A stretch of 21,520 bases of DNA from a virus, in the IMG/VR virus record IMGVR_UViG_3300022198_004648, positions 1-21,520 of that record. One strand, written 5' to 3'. The notes under the pieces are model-generated. The model ran no database searches, had not been told where the DNA came from, and was given only the letters and a program-made list of their open reading frames with translations. Position numbers and translations under genes: made by a program. Of the stretch, positions 1-7,680 are shown one piece after another (position 1 is the stretch's first letter; each line of letters opens with the position of its first letter).

Positions 1-441
1 CTCACCACTACGCATCCCACGACCCGCTTTAGAAACAACAAATAAGTCGCGGGGCTCAATGTCGAAGCTTGCGCTATCACCAAAGCCAATGCTACGAACA
101 TCGGTGTAAAGACCAATGCTGTCTGTAATTGCATCTGGAAGAACTGCATCAACCAGCTGCGACACAATCGCAAAAGTTGCCCATTTTACGTTCGGGTGAG
201 TTGCAAAAAGCTGCGTATTAAATTCCTGTGCGTTGGGCACGTTGGAAATACGAGCAATTTCTTTTCTGAAAGCAACATCAATCTTTGCTTCTTTTTCCGA
301 AAAACTAACTGAGGAATCATAGGTAAGACCCTTTGTTCCGCCGTCAGCTCGGTAATGATTGAAATAATCTATGAATGCCTCATAGAATTTTTGGTTCCCC
401 TGAGAGAACGCTTTAACAGTGTCTACTAATCTAATAGCCAT
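1..441 (-). CDS. Major capsid protein, N-terminal part (runs off left edge)
   Basis: The open frame starts at ATG 441 behind a strong AAGGAGG site and continues for 147 codons without a stop to the window edge, so the C-terminal part is missing. The visible protein begins MAIRLVDTVKAFSQG and contains a helical, charged stretch (SFSEKEAKIDVAFRKEIARI, about residues 46-65) followed by a region rich in short beta-like segments. This fits the N-arm and early core of an HK97-fold capsid protein, but no diagnostic motif is visible. The main support is position: it is the gene after portal, protease/scaffold and a putative decoration protein, the usual place for the major capsid protein. Expected role: self-assembly into the icosahedral shell on the scaffold. 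It could instead be another head protein if the fold assignment is wrong. Confidence 0.72.
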   Translation of the reverse strand, partial: MAIRLVDTVKAFSQGNQKFYEAFIDYFNHYRADGGTKGLTYDSSVSFSEKEAKIDVAFRKEIARISNVPNAQEFNTQLFATHPNVKWATFAIVSQLVDAVLPDAITDSIGLYTDVRSIGFGDSASFDIEPRDLFVVSKAGRGMRSGE

Positions 442-451
442 AATATCCTCC

Positions 452-988
452 TTACGCTACTGCTACGACTTCGAATTGATACGCGGTAGCAATACGCTGC
501 GAACCAATCGCGCCACTAGCCAAAGCAATAGGGTTCGGGTCTTTCACAAGTTTCAAGGTCAACCCAGAAACCGCAGCGGCTGCCCAAGTCAATGCTTGAG
601 CCGTATTAGTAGCAACAACATAGTCATTGGTGCTCTTGGTTCCAGCAAGGGCGTTAGCGTCCAATGTAATCAAATCACCAACTTTTGGTTGGAAGACCGA
701 AAAGATGTCGCCAATTGCATTGATTCGATTTCTAATATCTATATCAATGCCACGATAAGCCTCACTCGTGGTAACAACATCTTCATCATATACCATCCAC
801 AAGTTTGAGAGCGCACCCGTTACAGGAGCTGTCATAACCCAAACTTCTTCTTCCCCAGACGTAGTAGACTTGGTGAGAAGATTTCCAACGAAACCGTTCT
901 CGTATGCAGCGGCGGAAACGGCTGAACGATTCAAAGAATCGACATCCTTCGCCATAACTTTATCGGGCAAACAAATACCGTATGCCAT
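452..988 (-). CDS. Putative head decoration / minor capsid protein
   Basis: A 178-residue protein with a good ribosome binding site (AGGAGGAAAATT before ATG). It has no signal peptide and no membrane segment. Composition is that of a small virion protein: many Ala, Thr, Val and Gly residues, and a C-terminal part of alternating beta-like segments (ITLDANALAG, YVVATNTAQALTW, LTLKLVKDPN). It sits directly between the scaffold/protease and the major capsid gene, only 10 bases from the latter, which is where decoration proteins such as lambda gpD-like or SHP-like proteins are encoded. I do not recognise a specific family motif, so the function rests on context and composition. Alternatives are a head-tail connector component or a capsid-stabilising cement protein of another fold. 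Confidence 0.5.
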   Translation of the reverse strand: MAYGICLPDKVMAKDVDSLNRSAVSAAAYENGFVGNLLTKSTTSGEEEVWVMTAPVTGALSNLWMVYDEDVVTTSEAYRGIDIDIRNRINAIGDIFSVFQPKVGDLITLDANALAGTKSTNDYVVATNTAQALTWAAAAVSGLTLKLVKDPNPIALASGAIGSQRIATAYQFEVVAVA

Positions 989-1023
989 AATTTTCCTCCT
1001 AAATATTCTTTCTATTTATAATA

Positions 1024-1653
1024 TTAACCAATTTCATCCCAAAGCCCGCCCGTGCCGGAAGGGGTTTCGGATTTAATTGGGAATTGCCATTTAACAAAAC
1101 CATCTTCTTCGTCTTCCTCAACCGCGTCTTTTGAATATTCAAAAGCAATGGCATTTGCTTTGTTTTTCCACCCATCAATATTTTCAATGGAAAAGTTTGC
1201 CGCATCTTCTTTCAATTCGGCTATCTTATCTTCTGGAACGTACTGCTTAATTCCCGCAATGGTTTTGTCCACTTCAAAAGCTTTTTGAGCTTCTTCTTGG
1301 TTTTTCTTGTATTCAAAAAGGGAATCTCGCTCTTCTTTCAGCGCCGAAAACTTATCTAAAATACTATCAAGAACGGGATACGATTTTTCATCAAACGAAA
1401 AATCAGCTTCTTCGCTTTCAAGCATCGCGAGCATTTCTTCCATTCTTTGATAACTATTCATAGACATTTCTTCCTCTTGTTCTTCTTCGGCTTCGGCTTC
1501 TTCTTCGTCATCAGACTCTTTTTCAAAATATTCACCATCGCCAGATTCTTCTTCGGGAGGCGCTTCTTCTTCAGATTCTTTTTCTTCCATCATGACATTT
1601 TCATCTTCGACTTCTGCCTCAGTTTCCACGGCTTTTTCATCTTTTTCCTTCAT
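1024..1653 (-). CDS. Nested in-frame scaffolding protein (internal start of protease gene)
   Basis: Inside the protease-scaffold gene an ATG at 1653 (Met339 of the long protein) is preceded by an ideal Shine-Dalgarno AAGGAGG at 1665-1659 with a 5-base spacer. Translation from it would give a 209-residue protein starting MKEKDEKAVETEAE and containing exactly the acidic and coiled-coil scaffold part without the protease. This is the arrangement of lambda C/Nu3 and similar phages, where free scaffold is made in excess from an internal start. The SD lies over the codons for Gly-Lys-Glu-Glu, which can form it by chance in a Glu/Lys-rich protein. Against chance, the start falls precisely at the domain boundary and the match is complete. 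Confidence 0.6.
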   Translation of the reverse strand: MKEKDEKAVETEAEVEDENVMMEEKESEEEAPPEEESGDGEYFEKESDDEEEAEAEEEQEEEMSMNSYQRMEEMLAMLESEEADFSFDEKSYPVLDSILDKFSALKEERDSLFEYKKNQEEAQKAFEVDKTIAGIKQYVPEDKIAELKEDAANFSIENIDGWKNKANAIAFEYSKDAVEEDEEDGFVKWQFPIKSETPSGTGGLWDEIG

Positions 1654-2667
1654 GTTTTCCTCCTTCCCACTGGCGAAATCTTCTGCCAATAAATTTTCTT
1701 CTTGAGTATCGACCTCATCAGAAGTCGCCATCTCTACGGTAGTAGACTCTTCTTTCAAGACATTCTCCTCAAAATACGCCATCATCTTATCATCAGCGGA
1801 GTTCATTTGTTTTACTATTTTTTCTGACCACCTTCGTCCTGCATTGCTCCCCCAAAGAAGCCAAGCAATCCATCCCGCCGAGGTTTTATCGTCCAAATTG
1901 TCTCCCGCATGGCGCGGAAAATATTTTGCAATGTGTCGAACTTTTTGCGGAGATGCGACCGTATTTTTTACCAAATAACGTGCCGTTGCCATTCCGACAG
2001 AAGTTCCACCTCGGCCATATTTCTTTCGAAGCTCAAGCCCTCTTTCAGCGTTCTTTTTTACCGAAGATGGTATCTTGAAATCTATGTGGTCATATTTTGC
2101 GAACTTGTCAAAATATTTTTCTTTATCTGGGTGTTCAGAGAATGATAGTATCTGCATATGAGCTTTTGGGCTGGCTTCTTGCAGTAGGTCACCAAGCACA
2201 CATATTGCGCTGTAAGCCCAGTCTAACATTTGGCGGAAGCCACGAGAATCTTCCTCTCCGACCTCTTTCAAATCCATCTCTACAGAAACCTTTTTCTTGC
2301 CATCATCTCTCTCAAATATTCGCATAAAGTCTTTAGCATAATACTTCCAAATCTTTACGCGAACAGAAAAAGCTGTTCTACCATCATCTAATTCATAGAA
2401 CTCGGCACTGTCTTTTTCTGCAAATCCAGCAATTCGGGGTTCGTTTTTATCATTATGACCACCGAAATCATCCCATCGTTCATCTATGTCAAAAACAATC
2501 GGCTTCTCATCCATCGTCGAAGAAGTCTTTTTCAACGTGTCAACATCACACCACATGTCGTGGAGGTTGTCTCCCGAAGAAAAAGCATGAATTTTTGCAA
2601 TAGAAAATTGAGGGTCAGAGCTCTCAACTATTTCAGCGTTAGCCACTTCAAAATTTATTCTACTCAT
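1024..2667 (-). CDS. Prohead protease fused to scaffolding protein
   Basis: A 547-residue head maturation protein with three visible parts. Residues 1-170 look like an XkdF-type prohead serine protease: a candidate His at 71 in FGGHNDKNEP and a candidate Ser at 128 in KKKVSVEMDL, the H...S spacing expected of phage maturation proteases. Residues about 200-285 carry a basic module often attached to such proteases (GLELRKKYGRGG, YFPRHAG, GWIAWLLWGSNAGRRW). Residues about 310-547 are scaffold-like: an extremely acidic Glu/Asp tract (about 360-405), then predicted coiled helices (DSILDKFSALKEERDSLFEYKKN). It lies between portal and capsid genes, as expected. The protease would cleave scaffold and itself during capsid maturation. 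A strong internal start at Met339 is listed separately. The catalytic residues are inferred from pattern, not alignment. Confidence 0.78.
   Translation of the reverse strand: MSRINFEVANAEIVESSDPQFSIAKIHAFSSGDNLHDMWCDVDTLKKTSSTMDEKPIVFDIDERWDDFGGHNDKNEPRIAGFAEKDSAEFYELDDGRTAFSVRVKIWKYYAKDFMRIFERDDGKKKVSVEMDLKEVGEEDSRGFRQMLDWAYSAICVLGDLLQEASPKAHMQILSFSEHPDKEKYFDKFAKYDHIDFKIPSSVKKNAERGLELRKKYGRGGTSVGMATARYLVKNTVASPQKVRHIAKYFPRHAGDNLDDKTSAGWIAWLLWGSNAGRRWSEKIVKQMNSADDKMMAYFEENVLKEESTTVEMATSDEVDTQEENLLAEDFASGKEENMKEKDEKAVETEAEVEDENVMMEEKESEEEAPPEEESGDGEYFEKESDDEEEAEAEEEQEEEMSMNSYQRMEEMLAMLESEEADFSFDEKSYPVLDSILDKFSALKEERDSLFEYKKNQEEAQKAFEVDKTIAGIKQYVPEDKIAELKEDAANFSIENIDGWKNKANAIAFEYSKDAVEEDEEDGFVKWQFPIKSETPSGTGGLWDEIG
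1659..1665 (-). promoter_or_regulatory. Internal Shine-Dalgarno for nested scaffold
   Basis: AAGGAGG on the minus strand, five bases before the in-frame ATG at 1653. It is as strong as the sites in front of the independent genes of this window and defines the proposed scaffold start. Confidence 0.55.
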
Positions 2668-2678
2668 TTACCCTCCTT

Positions 2679-2879
2679 TCATAACAAACCTTCAATCGCC
2701 TTCTTGCATCTAGGGATTGATTCGTATATATTTTTGAACTTTTCTGTTATTGCAAAAATATATCTGTCACCGCTGAAACCAAATAGTGGGATGCCATATT
2801 CTTTAATCAGAATGTTGCCAAACCACTTTGAACAATAAAACTTTTTAACACTAACGCCATCTGCATTTCTAACTAACAT
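2679..2879 (-). CDS. Small hypothetical protein in head module
   Basis: A 66-residue basic protein (MLVRNADGVSVKKFYCSK...) that starts two bases after the stop of the ferritin gene, so it is probably translated by coupling. The preceding GGAAG inside the ferritin end is a weak ribosome site. It has one Cys near the N-terminus and one near the C-terminus, mixed hydrophobic and aromatic segments (WFGNILIKEYGIPLFGF), no clear signal peptide and no convincing transmembrane helix. I do not recognise the family. Its position between ferritin and protease/scaffold suggests a function in the head module or an accessory role next to ferritin, but nothing in the sequence shows this. Confidence 0.6.
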   Translation of the reverse strand: MLVRNADGVSVKKFYCSKWFGNILIKEYGIPLFGFSGDRYIFAITEKFKNIYESIPRCKKAIEGLL

Positions 2880-2881
2880 AA

Positions 2882-3379
2882 TCAGTCTTCCATTTCAAAA
2901 GACGCATCAAGCAAAACAGCGGATTTCCAATCGGAACCAATAACTCTCGCCTTATCTAAGATTTCAGATGCTTCAGCCATTTCCTTTTGTTGGTCAGAAA
3001 TAAGCTTTCGGATGCTTTCTTCCACTATCCCGTTGTCTTCTTCTATTGCAAGATTCTTTATTGCGATTAGAGATTTTGTTGTTTCATCTTCCCTCTCATA
3101 TCCCGCCTCAGCCACATCCAAAAAACTTTCAAACGGGTGAGCACACCCATCAATATAGGGAAAATCAAATATAATATTCATATCTGAAAGCAAGTTTACA
3201 ATGTGAATGGCATGTCCACGTTCTTCTTGATAGGCGCTTCTATATAGTTTTCCGTGGTTCGGCATTCCCTTATTTTCTAGAAAAACAGCCAAGCGAAGAT
3301 AAAAATGGGAATTATATAGCTCCTGAGATATTTGTTCTACTAGGGCGTCTCTCAAGACATCACTAATTAGTGGTATCAT
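2882..3379 (-). CDS. Ferritin with complete ferroxidase centre
   Basis: A 165-residue protein, the same length as E. coli FtnA, and recognisably a non-haem ferritin across its length. The family helices are visible as QELYNSHFYLRLAVFLE, YQEERGHAIHIVNLLSDM, the EREDETTKS helix, and a C-terminal helix with SDQQKEMAEASEILDKA. By comparison with FtnA (E17, E50, H53, E94, Q127, E130), the di-iron ligands correspond to E20, E53, H56, E97, Q130 and E133: all six are present, and Tyr27 matches FtnA Tyr24. It should therefore oxidise Fe(II) and store Fe(III), probably as a 24-mer cage. The start ATG 3379 has an AAAGGTGG site. It sits in the head gene cluster between a head-fibre-like gene and a small protein leading to the protease, so it is expected to be expressed late. 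No targeting peptide is visible. A Dps or rubrerythrin assignment fits less well. Confidence 0.93.
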   Translation of the reverse strand: MIPLISDVLRDALVEQISQELYNSHFYLRLAVFLENKGMPNHGKLYRSAYQEERGHAIHIVNLLSDMNIIFDFPYIDGCAHPFESFLDVAEAGYEREDETTKSLIAIKNLAIEEDNGIVEESIRKLISDQQKEMAEASEILDKARVIGSDWKSAVLLDASFEMED

Positions 3380-3397
3380 TTTATACCACCTTTCCTA

Positions 3398-4117
3398 TTA
3401 AGTAAGATAATAAAATTCTACGGTAACAGAACCAGCAGAAACAGAAGTCCAGTCAGCATTAGTAGTAATCGTGAGAGTTATGGTTGCTTCGGTGTCATGA
3501 TATAAGACACCGGACGGAGAACCCGCAGCGATACCATTTGCGGCATCACTAAAAACATCAATGGTAGTTGCATTATACCTGTCAACATCACTCCCATCAC
3601 CCAAAGTTAATGCAGCAGAAACGTCTCCTGCGAAACCAGTAACAGCCGTAATAGCAGCGAAAAGGAATGTCGCCCCAACAGGGATAGTTCCAGCAGTAAT
3701 GTCGTATGTTCCCACAGCCGCACCACCATCGGTGAAGTCGCCATAAGCCACAGTCTCACTAAACTTCTGGAGAGCAGACAAAGATGCCGCATCTGAAGTT
3801 ACCCCATCGAGAAGATTTAGTTCTGCTGCGGTGGAAGTTATTGCAGTTCCAGCCCCAGAGCCCAAGGATAGCCCGCCATCAGCTACGGCTAACACGTCAA
3901 GGTTTTTATTTGCTCCCAAAAGAGCAAGCTTGGATGCTTCAGCCGTCCCTGCGGCAGATGGAACAAGCGCCTCTACAACGTCCAAGGCGTCGGACAAATC
4001 GCTAACATCATAGCTTCCATCCAACAAATCCTCTAGGATTGTTCCAAGACCAGACTGTTGTCCAGCCTCATTCATTTTGTTCAATAGTGCAACTTTTTGT
4101 GCAGTGGTCAAAGCCAT
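3398..4117 (-). CDS. Head fibre / surface-exposed virion protein
   Basis: A 239-residue protein with two parts. An N-terminal helical segment (MALTTAQKVALLNKMNEAG, then LEDLLDGSYDVSDLSDALDV) may anchor or oligomerise it. It is followed by low-complexity Ala/Gly/Thr/Ser sequence with the phage-fibre-type phrase AAELNLLDGVTSDAA and a C-terminal beta-rich domain (ITAGTIPVGATFLFAAITAV to the end). This layout is typical of head fibre or decoration proteins encoded next to portal or capsid genes. It has a strong AGGAGG site. It follows the portal gene by about 100 bases, the longest gap inside the head module, and precedes ferritin. A role in surface attachment of the capsid is inference. A neck or tail-fibre protein is possible but less likely at this position. 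Confidence 0.5.
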   Translation of the reverse strand: MALTTAQKVALLNKMNEAGQQSGLGTILEDLLDGSYDVSDLSDALDVVEALVPSAAGTAEASKLALLGANKNLDVLAVADGGLSLGSGAGTAITSTAAELNLLDGVTSDAASLSALQKFSETVAYGDFTDGGAAVGTYDITAGTIPVGATFLFAAITAVTGFAGDVSAALTLGDGSDVDRYNATTIDVFSDAANGIAAGSPSGVLYHDTEATITLTITTNADWTSVSAGSVTVEFYYLT

Positions 4118-4190
4118 AATAAATCCTCCTAAAATTTTTCTAATTTTTTAATCAATAAACCTTCTATATCCGTTATTTCCCAATAGTGCT

Positions 4191-4205
4191 GTTCATAAAA
4201 TGAAC
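4191..4205. repeat. Perfect inverted repeat upstream of head-fibre-like gene
   Basis: GTTCAT-aaa-ATGAAC, a 6-bp perfect inverted repeat with 3-base centre, in the roughly 100-bp gap after the portal gene. On the transcribed strand no U-run follows, so it is not a convincing terminator. It could be an operator half-site pair or an mRNA processing hairpin. Confidence 0.35.
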
Positions 4206-4219
4206 CTTTTAAGTATCAG

Positions 4220-5830
4220 TTACTTAATCTCATTGTTGCCGCCATCTTCGCGGGTTTGACTCCCGCTTTCACTAAGCTCGCCATCATCCAATTTTGGTCT
4301 TCCCCCATCTTTGTTAGACATTTGCGACGCCTGTTTTACTGGGGTCAGTTTATCAACCCAACCCATAGCTCTAGCTTCTTCCATTTGTCTTTCCATATCA
4401 AATGGATTCATACCAACGGCAGCAGCAATCTTTTGAGGCAGAACAATTCCCCTATCCATCAAGGTTGTTTGGCGGTCTAGGCGTTCTTTTCTGTCAGTAT
4501 AAAACTTAGAGCCTTCCAAATGTATCTTAAATCGGAATGTTCCACCAGCATCTTTGATTCTCTTATTCACTTGGTAAGTGAGGAAATCTTCAAACTGCGG
4601 ATAGATTGATTCCATAAAAATCTCATCAACAGCAAGGCTAAGCATACTCTCAACTGTGTTGGGCTTTTGTGTCCCACTGAACAAGAGGTTTGTACTTGCT
4701 CCAGATGTATTTAACGTTGTTCTGAGATAACTGTCGCGAATATCTGGGTCAGACTTGAAATCGAAACCTTTTACATTCTCCAATGGCGACGCCGCAACTT
4801 TGACCGCCGTAGAATTTATTGCCGATTGTACTAAGGACAAGAATTTTCCGAGCAGGTCTGGAGAAATTGAAATCGCATCTCTAACCTTCGTCTTCGCGTC
4901 AAGGAATGGAACTTGACCCATGATGACTTTTGTGGCAGATGCAAGATAGCTATTATTTTGCAGTTCCCTTATAACATTTTCTTTTACAAGGTCTGGAAAC
5001 ATTCCAACAAAAAATGGTATTCTTGTTGTTATTTCTGGCGCAAGTTTAAATGCCCAGAATCCATCAATCGGGGAACAATCAAGATACTGTGCAAACCCCC
5101 GATTTCCACGAAGATTGATAGACGATGATGGGTGGTATCCACCCTTCCCGAAACCATCGTTCATCAGCTTTGCCAAATTCTTTTTGAAGACAGTTGGATA
5201 CATATTTATATCCACCCCACCTTGCAAAAAGTAGTAGTAGTCAAAACTAAACAGGAGTCCGAAGTCCCATCTACCCGTTATTTTTACCTTGTCAGAAGGA
5301 AGCTCTTGAAAAACAAATTTCTTTCCCTCGTCTCGGAATACCGAAAAGTAAGACTCGTTTCTTAGCATTTCTCTCGAAATCTTATTGAATTCTGAGCGAT
5401 GGTCAAAGCTATCAAAGAATTCTCTCATAATATTTAGAGAATAATCGTAACTCTTTGTTCGCCCCTGCTTCTTGTAGTCTTCTTCTGTTGCGTTGACACA
5501 AGTATATGTAAAATCAAACGCTGGAATATTTCCATAATAGTTTAATAATCTCTTATATATTTGCGATGTAATCTCAAATGCTTGGGATTGACGCTGTAAT
5601 TCCAGTTCATTATCTCTGGGGTTAGACAGAGCGTCGGTTACATTCGATTCAGTAACTTCACCTGTGGAAAGAAGGCTTATCTCTTTCATTTTCTGGTTTA
5701 ACAAATCCACAGTCATCGGAAGGCCAGCCGTTCCAGACAGGCTTCTTGCAAAATCATAGAATTCAAATGTCTTGAATACTTGGTCTTCGGTTAACAGCGG
5801 CTCTTCCGTTGTATTACTTTCTGTTTTCAA
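4220..5830 (-). CDS. Portal protein (TTG start)
   Basis: A 536-residue protein directly after the large terminase, the standard place for the portal, and of portal-like length. Features consistent with the family are an acidic N-terminus, a mixed alpha/beta clip/stem region (SFDYYYFLQGGVDINMYPTV), a long alpha segment (SPDLLGKFLSLVQSAINST), the stretch SGASTNLLFSGTQKPNTVES typical of phage portals, and a C-terminal region predicting target or start conditions (QTTLMDRGIVLPQKIAAAVG). The C-terminal tail is hydrophilic. The first codon is TTG, 6 bases after a perfect AAGGAGG site, and no ATG lies closer, so the TTG start is well supported. The dodecameric portal would form the DNA entry vertex and dock the terminase motor. 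It is confidently a portal by position and length, with moderate motif support. Confidence 0.85.
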   Translation of the reverse strand: MKTESNTTEEPLLTEDQVFKTFEFYDFARSLSGTAGLPMTVDLLNQKMKEISLLSTGEVTESNVTDALSNPRDNELELQRQSQAFEITSQIYKRLLNYYGNIPAFDFTYTCVNATEEDYKKQGRTKSYDYSLNIMREFFDSFDHRSEFNKISREMLRNESYFSVFRDEGKKFVFQELPSDKVKITGRWDFGLLFSFDYYYFLQGGVDINMYPTVFKKNLAKLMNDGFGKGGYHPSSSINLRGNRGFAQYLDCSPIDGFWAFKLAPEITTRIPFFVGMFPDLVKENVIRELQNNSYLASATKVIMGQVPFLDAKTKVRDAISISPDLLGKFLSLVQSAINSTAVKVAASPLENVKGFDFKSDPDIRDSYLRTTLNTSGASTNLLFSGTQKPNTVESMLSLAVDEIFMESIYPQFEDFLTYQVNKRIKDAGGTFRFKIHLEGSKFYTDRKERLDRQTTLMDRGIVLPQKIAAAVGMNPFDMERQMEEARAMGWVDKLTPVKQASQMSNKDGGRPKLDDGELSESGSQTREDGGNNEIK

Positions 5831-5845
5831 TATATACCTCCTTTC

Positions 5846-7678
5846 CTAGACGACCGCTAATGCACCAAGCCAGACCTCTAGCTCATCTGCGTCACCATCG
5901 TCCTGCAAAATATCACTATCAAAAATACTTATAACATAATTCCCATAGCTGGAGGAAGTATATCTATCTTTTCTTCTGCCACTTTTTTCCTTCAACCGTA
6001 TCTTGCCCCCATCAAAAAGAGCCAAATCTAAAGAAATTGCTTCATTTATCATAAGGCTCGTTTGGACGTTCGGAGACAACACGTAGGACTTGAAAGATGG
6101 GTCTTCTGGAGATATAATGTCTTTATTTTTTTTACGAATATAAATTTCTTCCTGCTCATTGGCGTCCACAAGGAATTGTAAGAGACCGTTTTTCAATCTT
6201 ATTCTAAAAACCGTTGCTATATCAGAGTTCAATTGTGCCGATGCCGCAATAGGGTAAATACACTCGTGCGCATCTCCCGCATATCTCTTTCTTTTAAGGA
6301 GTTTTTGATATTGTTCATCTTTTATTGATGGGTGCATCATAACAGACATGGGGGGGTAGTCAATCCCTCTCTCATCGTCAGTCGTAACACTCGTTAAAAG
6401 GTCATAAACACCTCTACCCGCATTTTGAATATCCAACACCAACATATCCCCATCAGAAAATCCAGTAAACTCAGAATATATCTGTTTTATTCTAAGTGTT
6501 ATCTCTTCAATATTCCCTCCAGAAATTGTTTCCATATAAACCAAGGGACTTTTGTATCCTTTACGAGAAGGTAGCATCCTATAACAAGAGATTGAACTTA
6601 AATCGTTTTCCTCACCGGCGGCCAGCGCTATGTCAACGCTCACAAGTCTTTTTTCCCCAACCGCTCTTGGTATATCGTATTTGTTTTTTTGCTTTGGGAT
6701 GCCGGGGTCAAACTTTATAGGAATCCATGGCCTGGTTAGATTGCGCTTAAACATTTGATATTGATAATAACTATCTCTGCTTCCACCAAATGGCCTATTC
6801 CCCAGCTCCATTTGGAAGAATATGTCATCCATGTCTTCCTTGTCTTCTACTATTTGTTCTCTACTTCTAATATGGTGCTTCAATGTTACGAGATAATCAA
6901 AGAATAGAACCTTTACGGTCTGCGAACCTTTTGCTATGGATAGCAGCATTTGATTCGCGCGTTGATGCCATTCCTCCCCCTTATATCCGACACTCGTGAT
7001 TTGAATGTAAACAGGTTGTTCCACATAGTCCGAATACTCTTTATTCTGAAGGGAGAACTTGGGTTTCCTAAGAACCAGAAAATTTTTTAAAACCGTGTCA
7101 AGAATTTCTGTTGGTACTTGTCTTGACTCATCAACAACTAGAACATGGGCTCTATATCCGCGAGAGTTTGCACTAGAAACAACAGAGAATATTCTTGAAC
7201 CATTATGAAAATCCACCTGATAATCATTTGCATTTGTAATTATCTTCTTTATTTCTCTAGCCACATTTGGATGTTCTTCCCTCAGTAAGGCTATTTTCTC
7301 TGTTACAATCAGACCTGCCTGCTTCTTTGTCTTGCTGGCTAGAACAATTGTTGTTCCCGGATATAATATTGCTCTCATCAAAGCGAAAATAGCCACAATA
7401 AAACTTTTAGCCGTACCACGACCAGCGAGTGCCAGAAACCTTGTCGAATGTTGCATAACATACAACCAAAATCTCTGATATTCAAATAGCGTTATTCCCA
7501 AGAACCACTCAACAAAATATTGTGGGTTTTCTCTGAAAAAAGTATTCCATCTAATAAGTCTTTCCTTCTCATCTTCAGACATATTAGAAGAACGGCGCAT
7601 ATCGCGCCCCTTTGAAAACTGGCTATTAGAACGAGAGTTTCTTTTTCTCTTATTCGACTGGTAGTTTTTGTGTGACAT
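5846..7678 (-). CDS. terL: Terminase large subunit (packaging ATPase/nuclease)
   Basis: A 610-residue packaging motor protein. The N-terminal ATPase shows a Walker A motif AGRGTAKS at residues 85-92, Walker B HVLVVDES at 178-185 with catalytic Glu184, and a coupling-type ITSVGYKGEEWH segment (about 227-238). The C-terminal RNase H-like nuclease shows Asp349 in RLVSVDIALAAG and Asp416 in MLVLDIQNAGRG, with a further acidic residue in ISLDLALFDGG near residue 560. The first 45 residues are basic and Ser/Asn-rich. It cuts concatemeric DNA and pumps it through the portal encoded next. The start ATG 7678 lies 2 bases after the stop of the small terminase gene, suggesting coupled translation. Both catalytic domains look intact. 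Confidence 0.96.
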   Translation of the reverse strand: MSHKNYQSNKRKRNSRSNSQFSKGRDMRRSSNMSEDEKERLIRWNTFFRENPQYFVEWFLGITLFEYQRFWLYVMQHSTRFLALAGRGTAKSFIVAIFALMRAILYPGTTIVLASKTKKQAGLIVTEKIALLREEHPNVAREIKKIITNANDYQVDFHNGSRIFSVVSSANSRGYRAHVLVVDESRQVPTEILDTVLKNFLVLRKPKFSLQNKEYSDYVEQPVYIQITSVGYKGEEWHQRANQMLLSIAKGSQTVKVLFFDYLVTLKHHIRSREQIVEDKEDMDDIFFQMELGNRPFGGSRDSYYQYQMFKRNLTRPWIPIKFDPGIPKQKNKYDIPRAVGEKRLVSVDIALAAGEENDLSSISCYRMLPSRKGYKSPLVYMETISGGNIEEITLRIKQIYSEFTGFSDGDMLVLDIQNAGRGVYDLLTSVTTDDERGIDYPPMSVMMHPSIKDEQYQKLLKRKRYAGDAHECIYPIAASAQLNSDIATVFRIRLKNGLLQFLVDANEQEEIYIRKKNKDIISPEDPSFKSYVLSPNVQTSLMINEAISLDLALFDGGKIRLKEKSGRRKDRYTSSSYGNYVISIFDSDILQDDGDADELEVWLGALAVV

Positions 7679-7680
7679 TT

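Noticed and set aside
1471-1530. Trinucleotide repeat tract as a phase-variable or microsatellite element
   Set aside because: The TTC/TCT pattern is explained by the Glu/Asp-rich scaffold tract with mixed codons, not by a pure repeat.
1447-1692. Phe-rich plus-strand open frame
   Set aside because: It is the mirror of the Glu-rich GAA/GAG tract of the scaffold gene.
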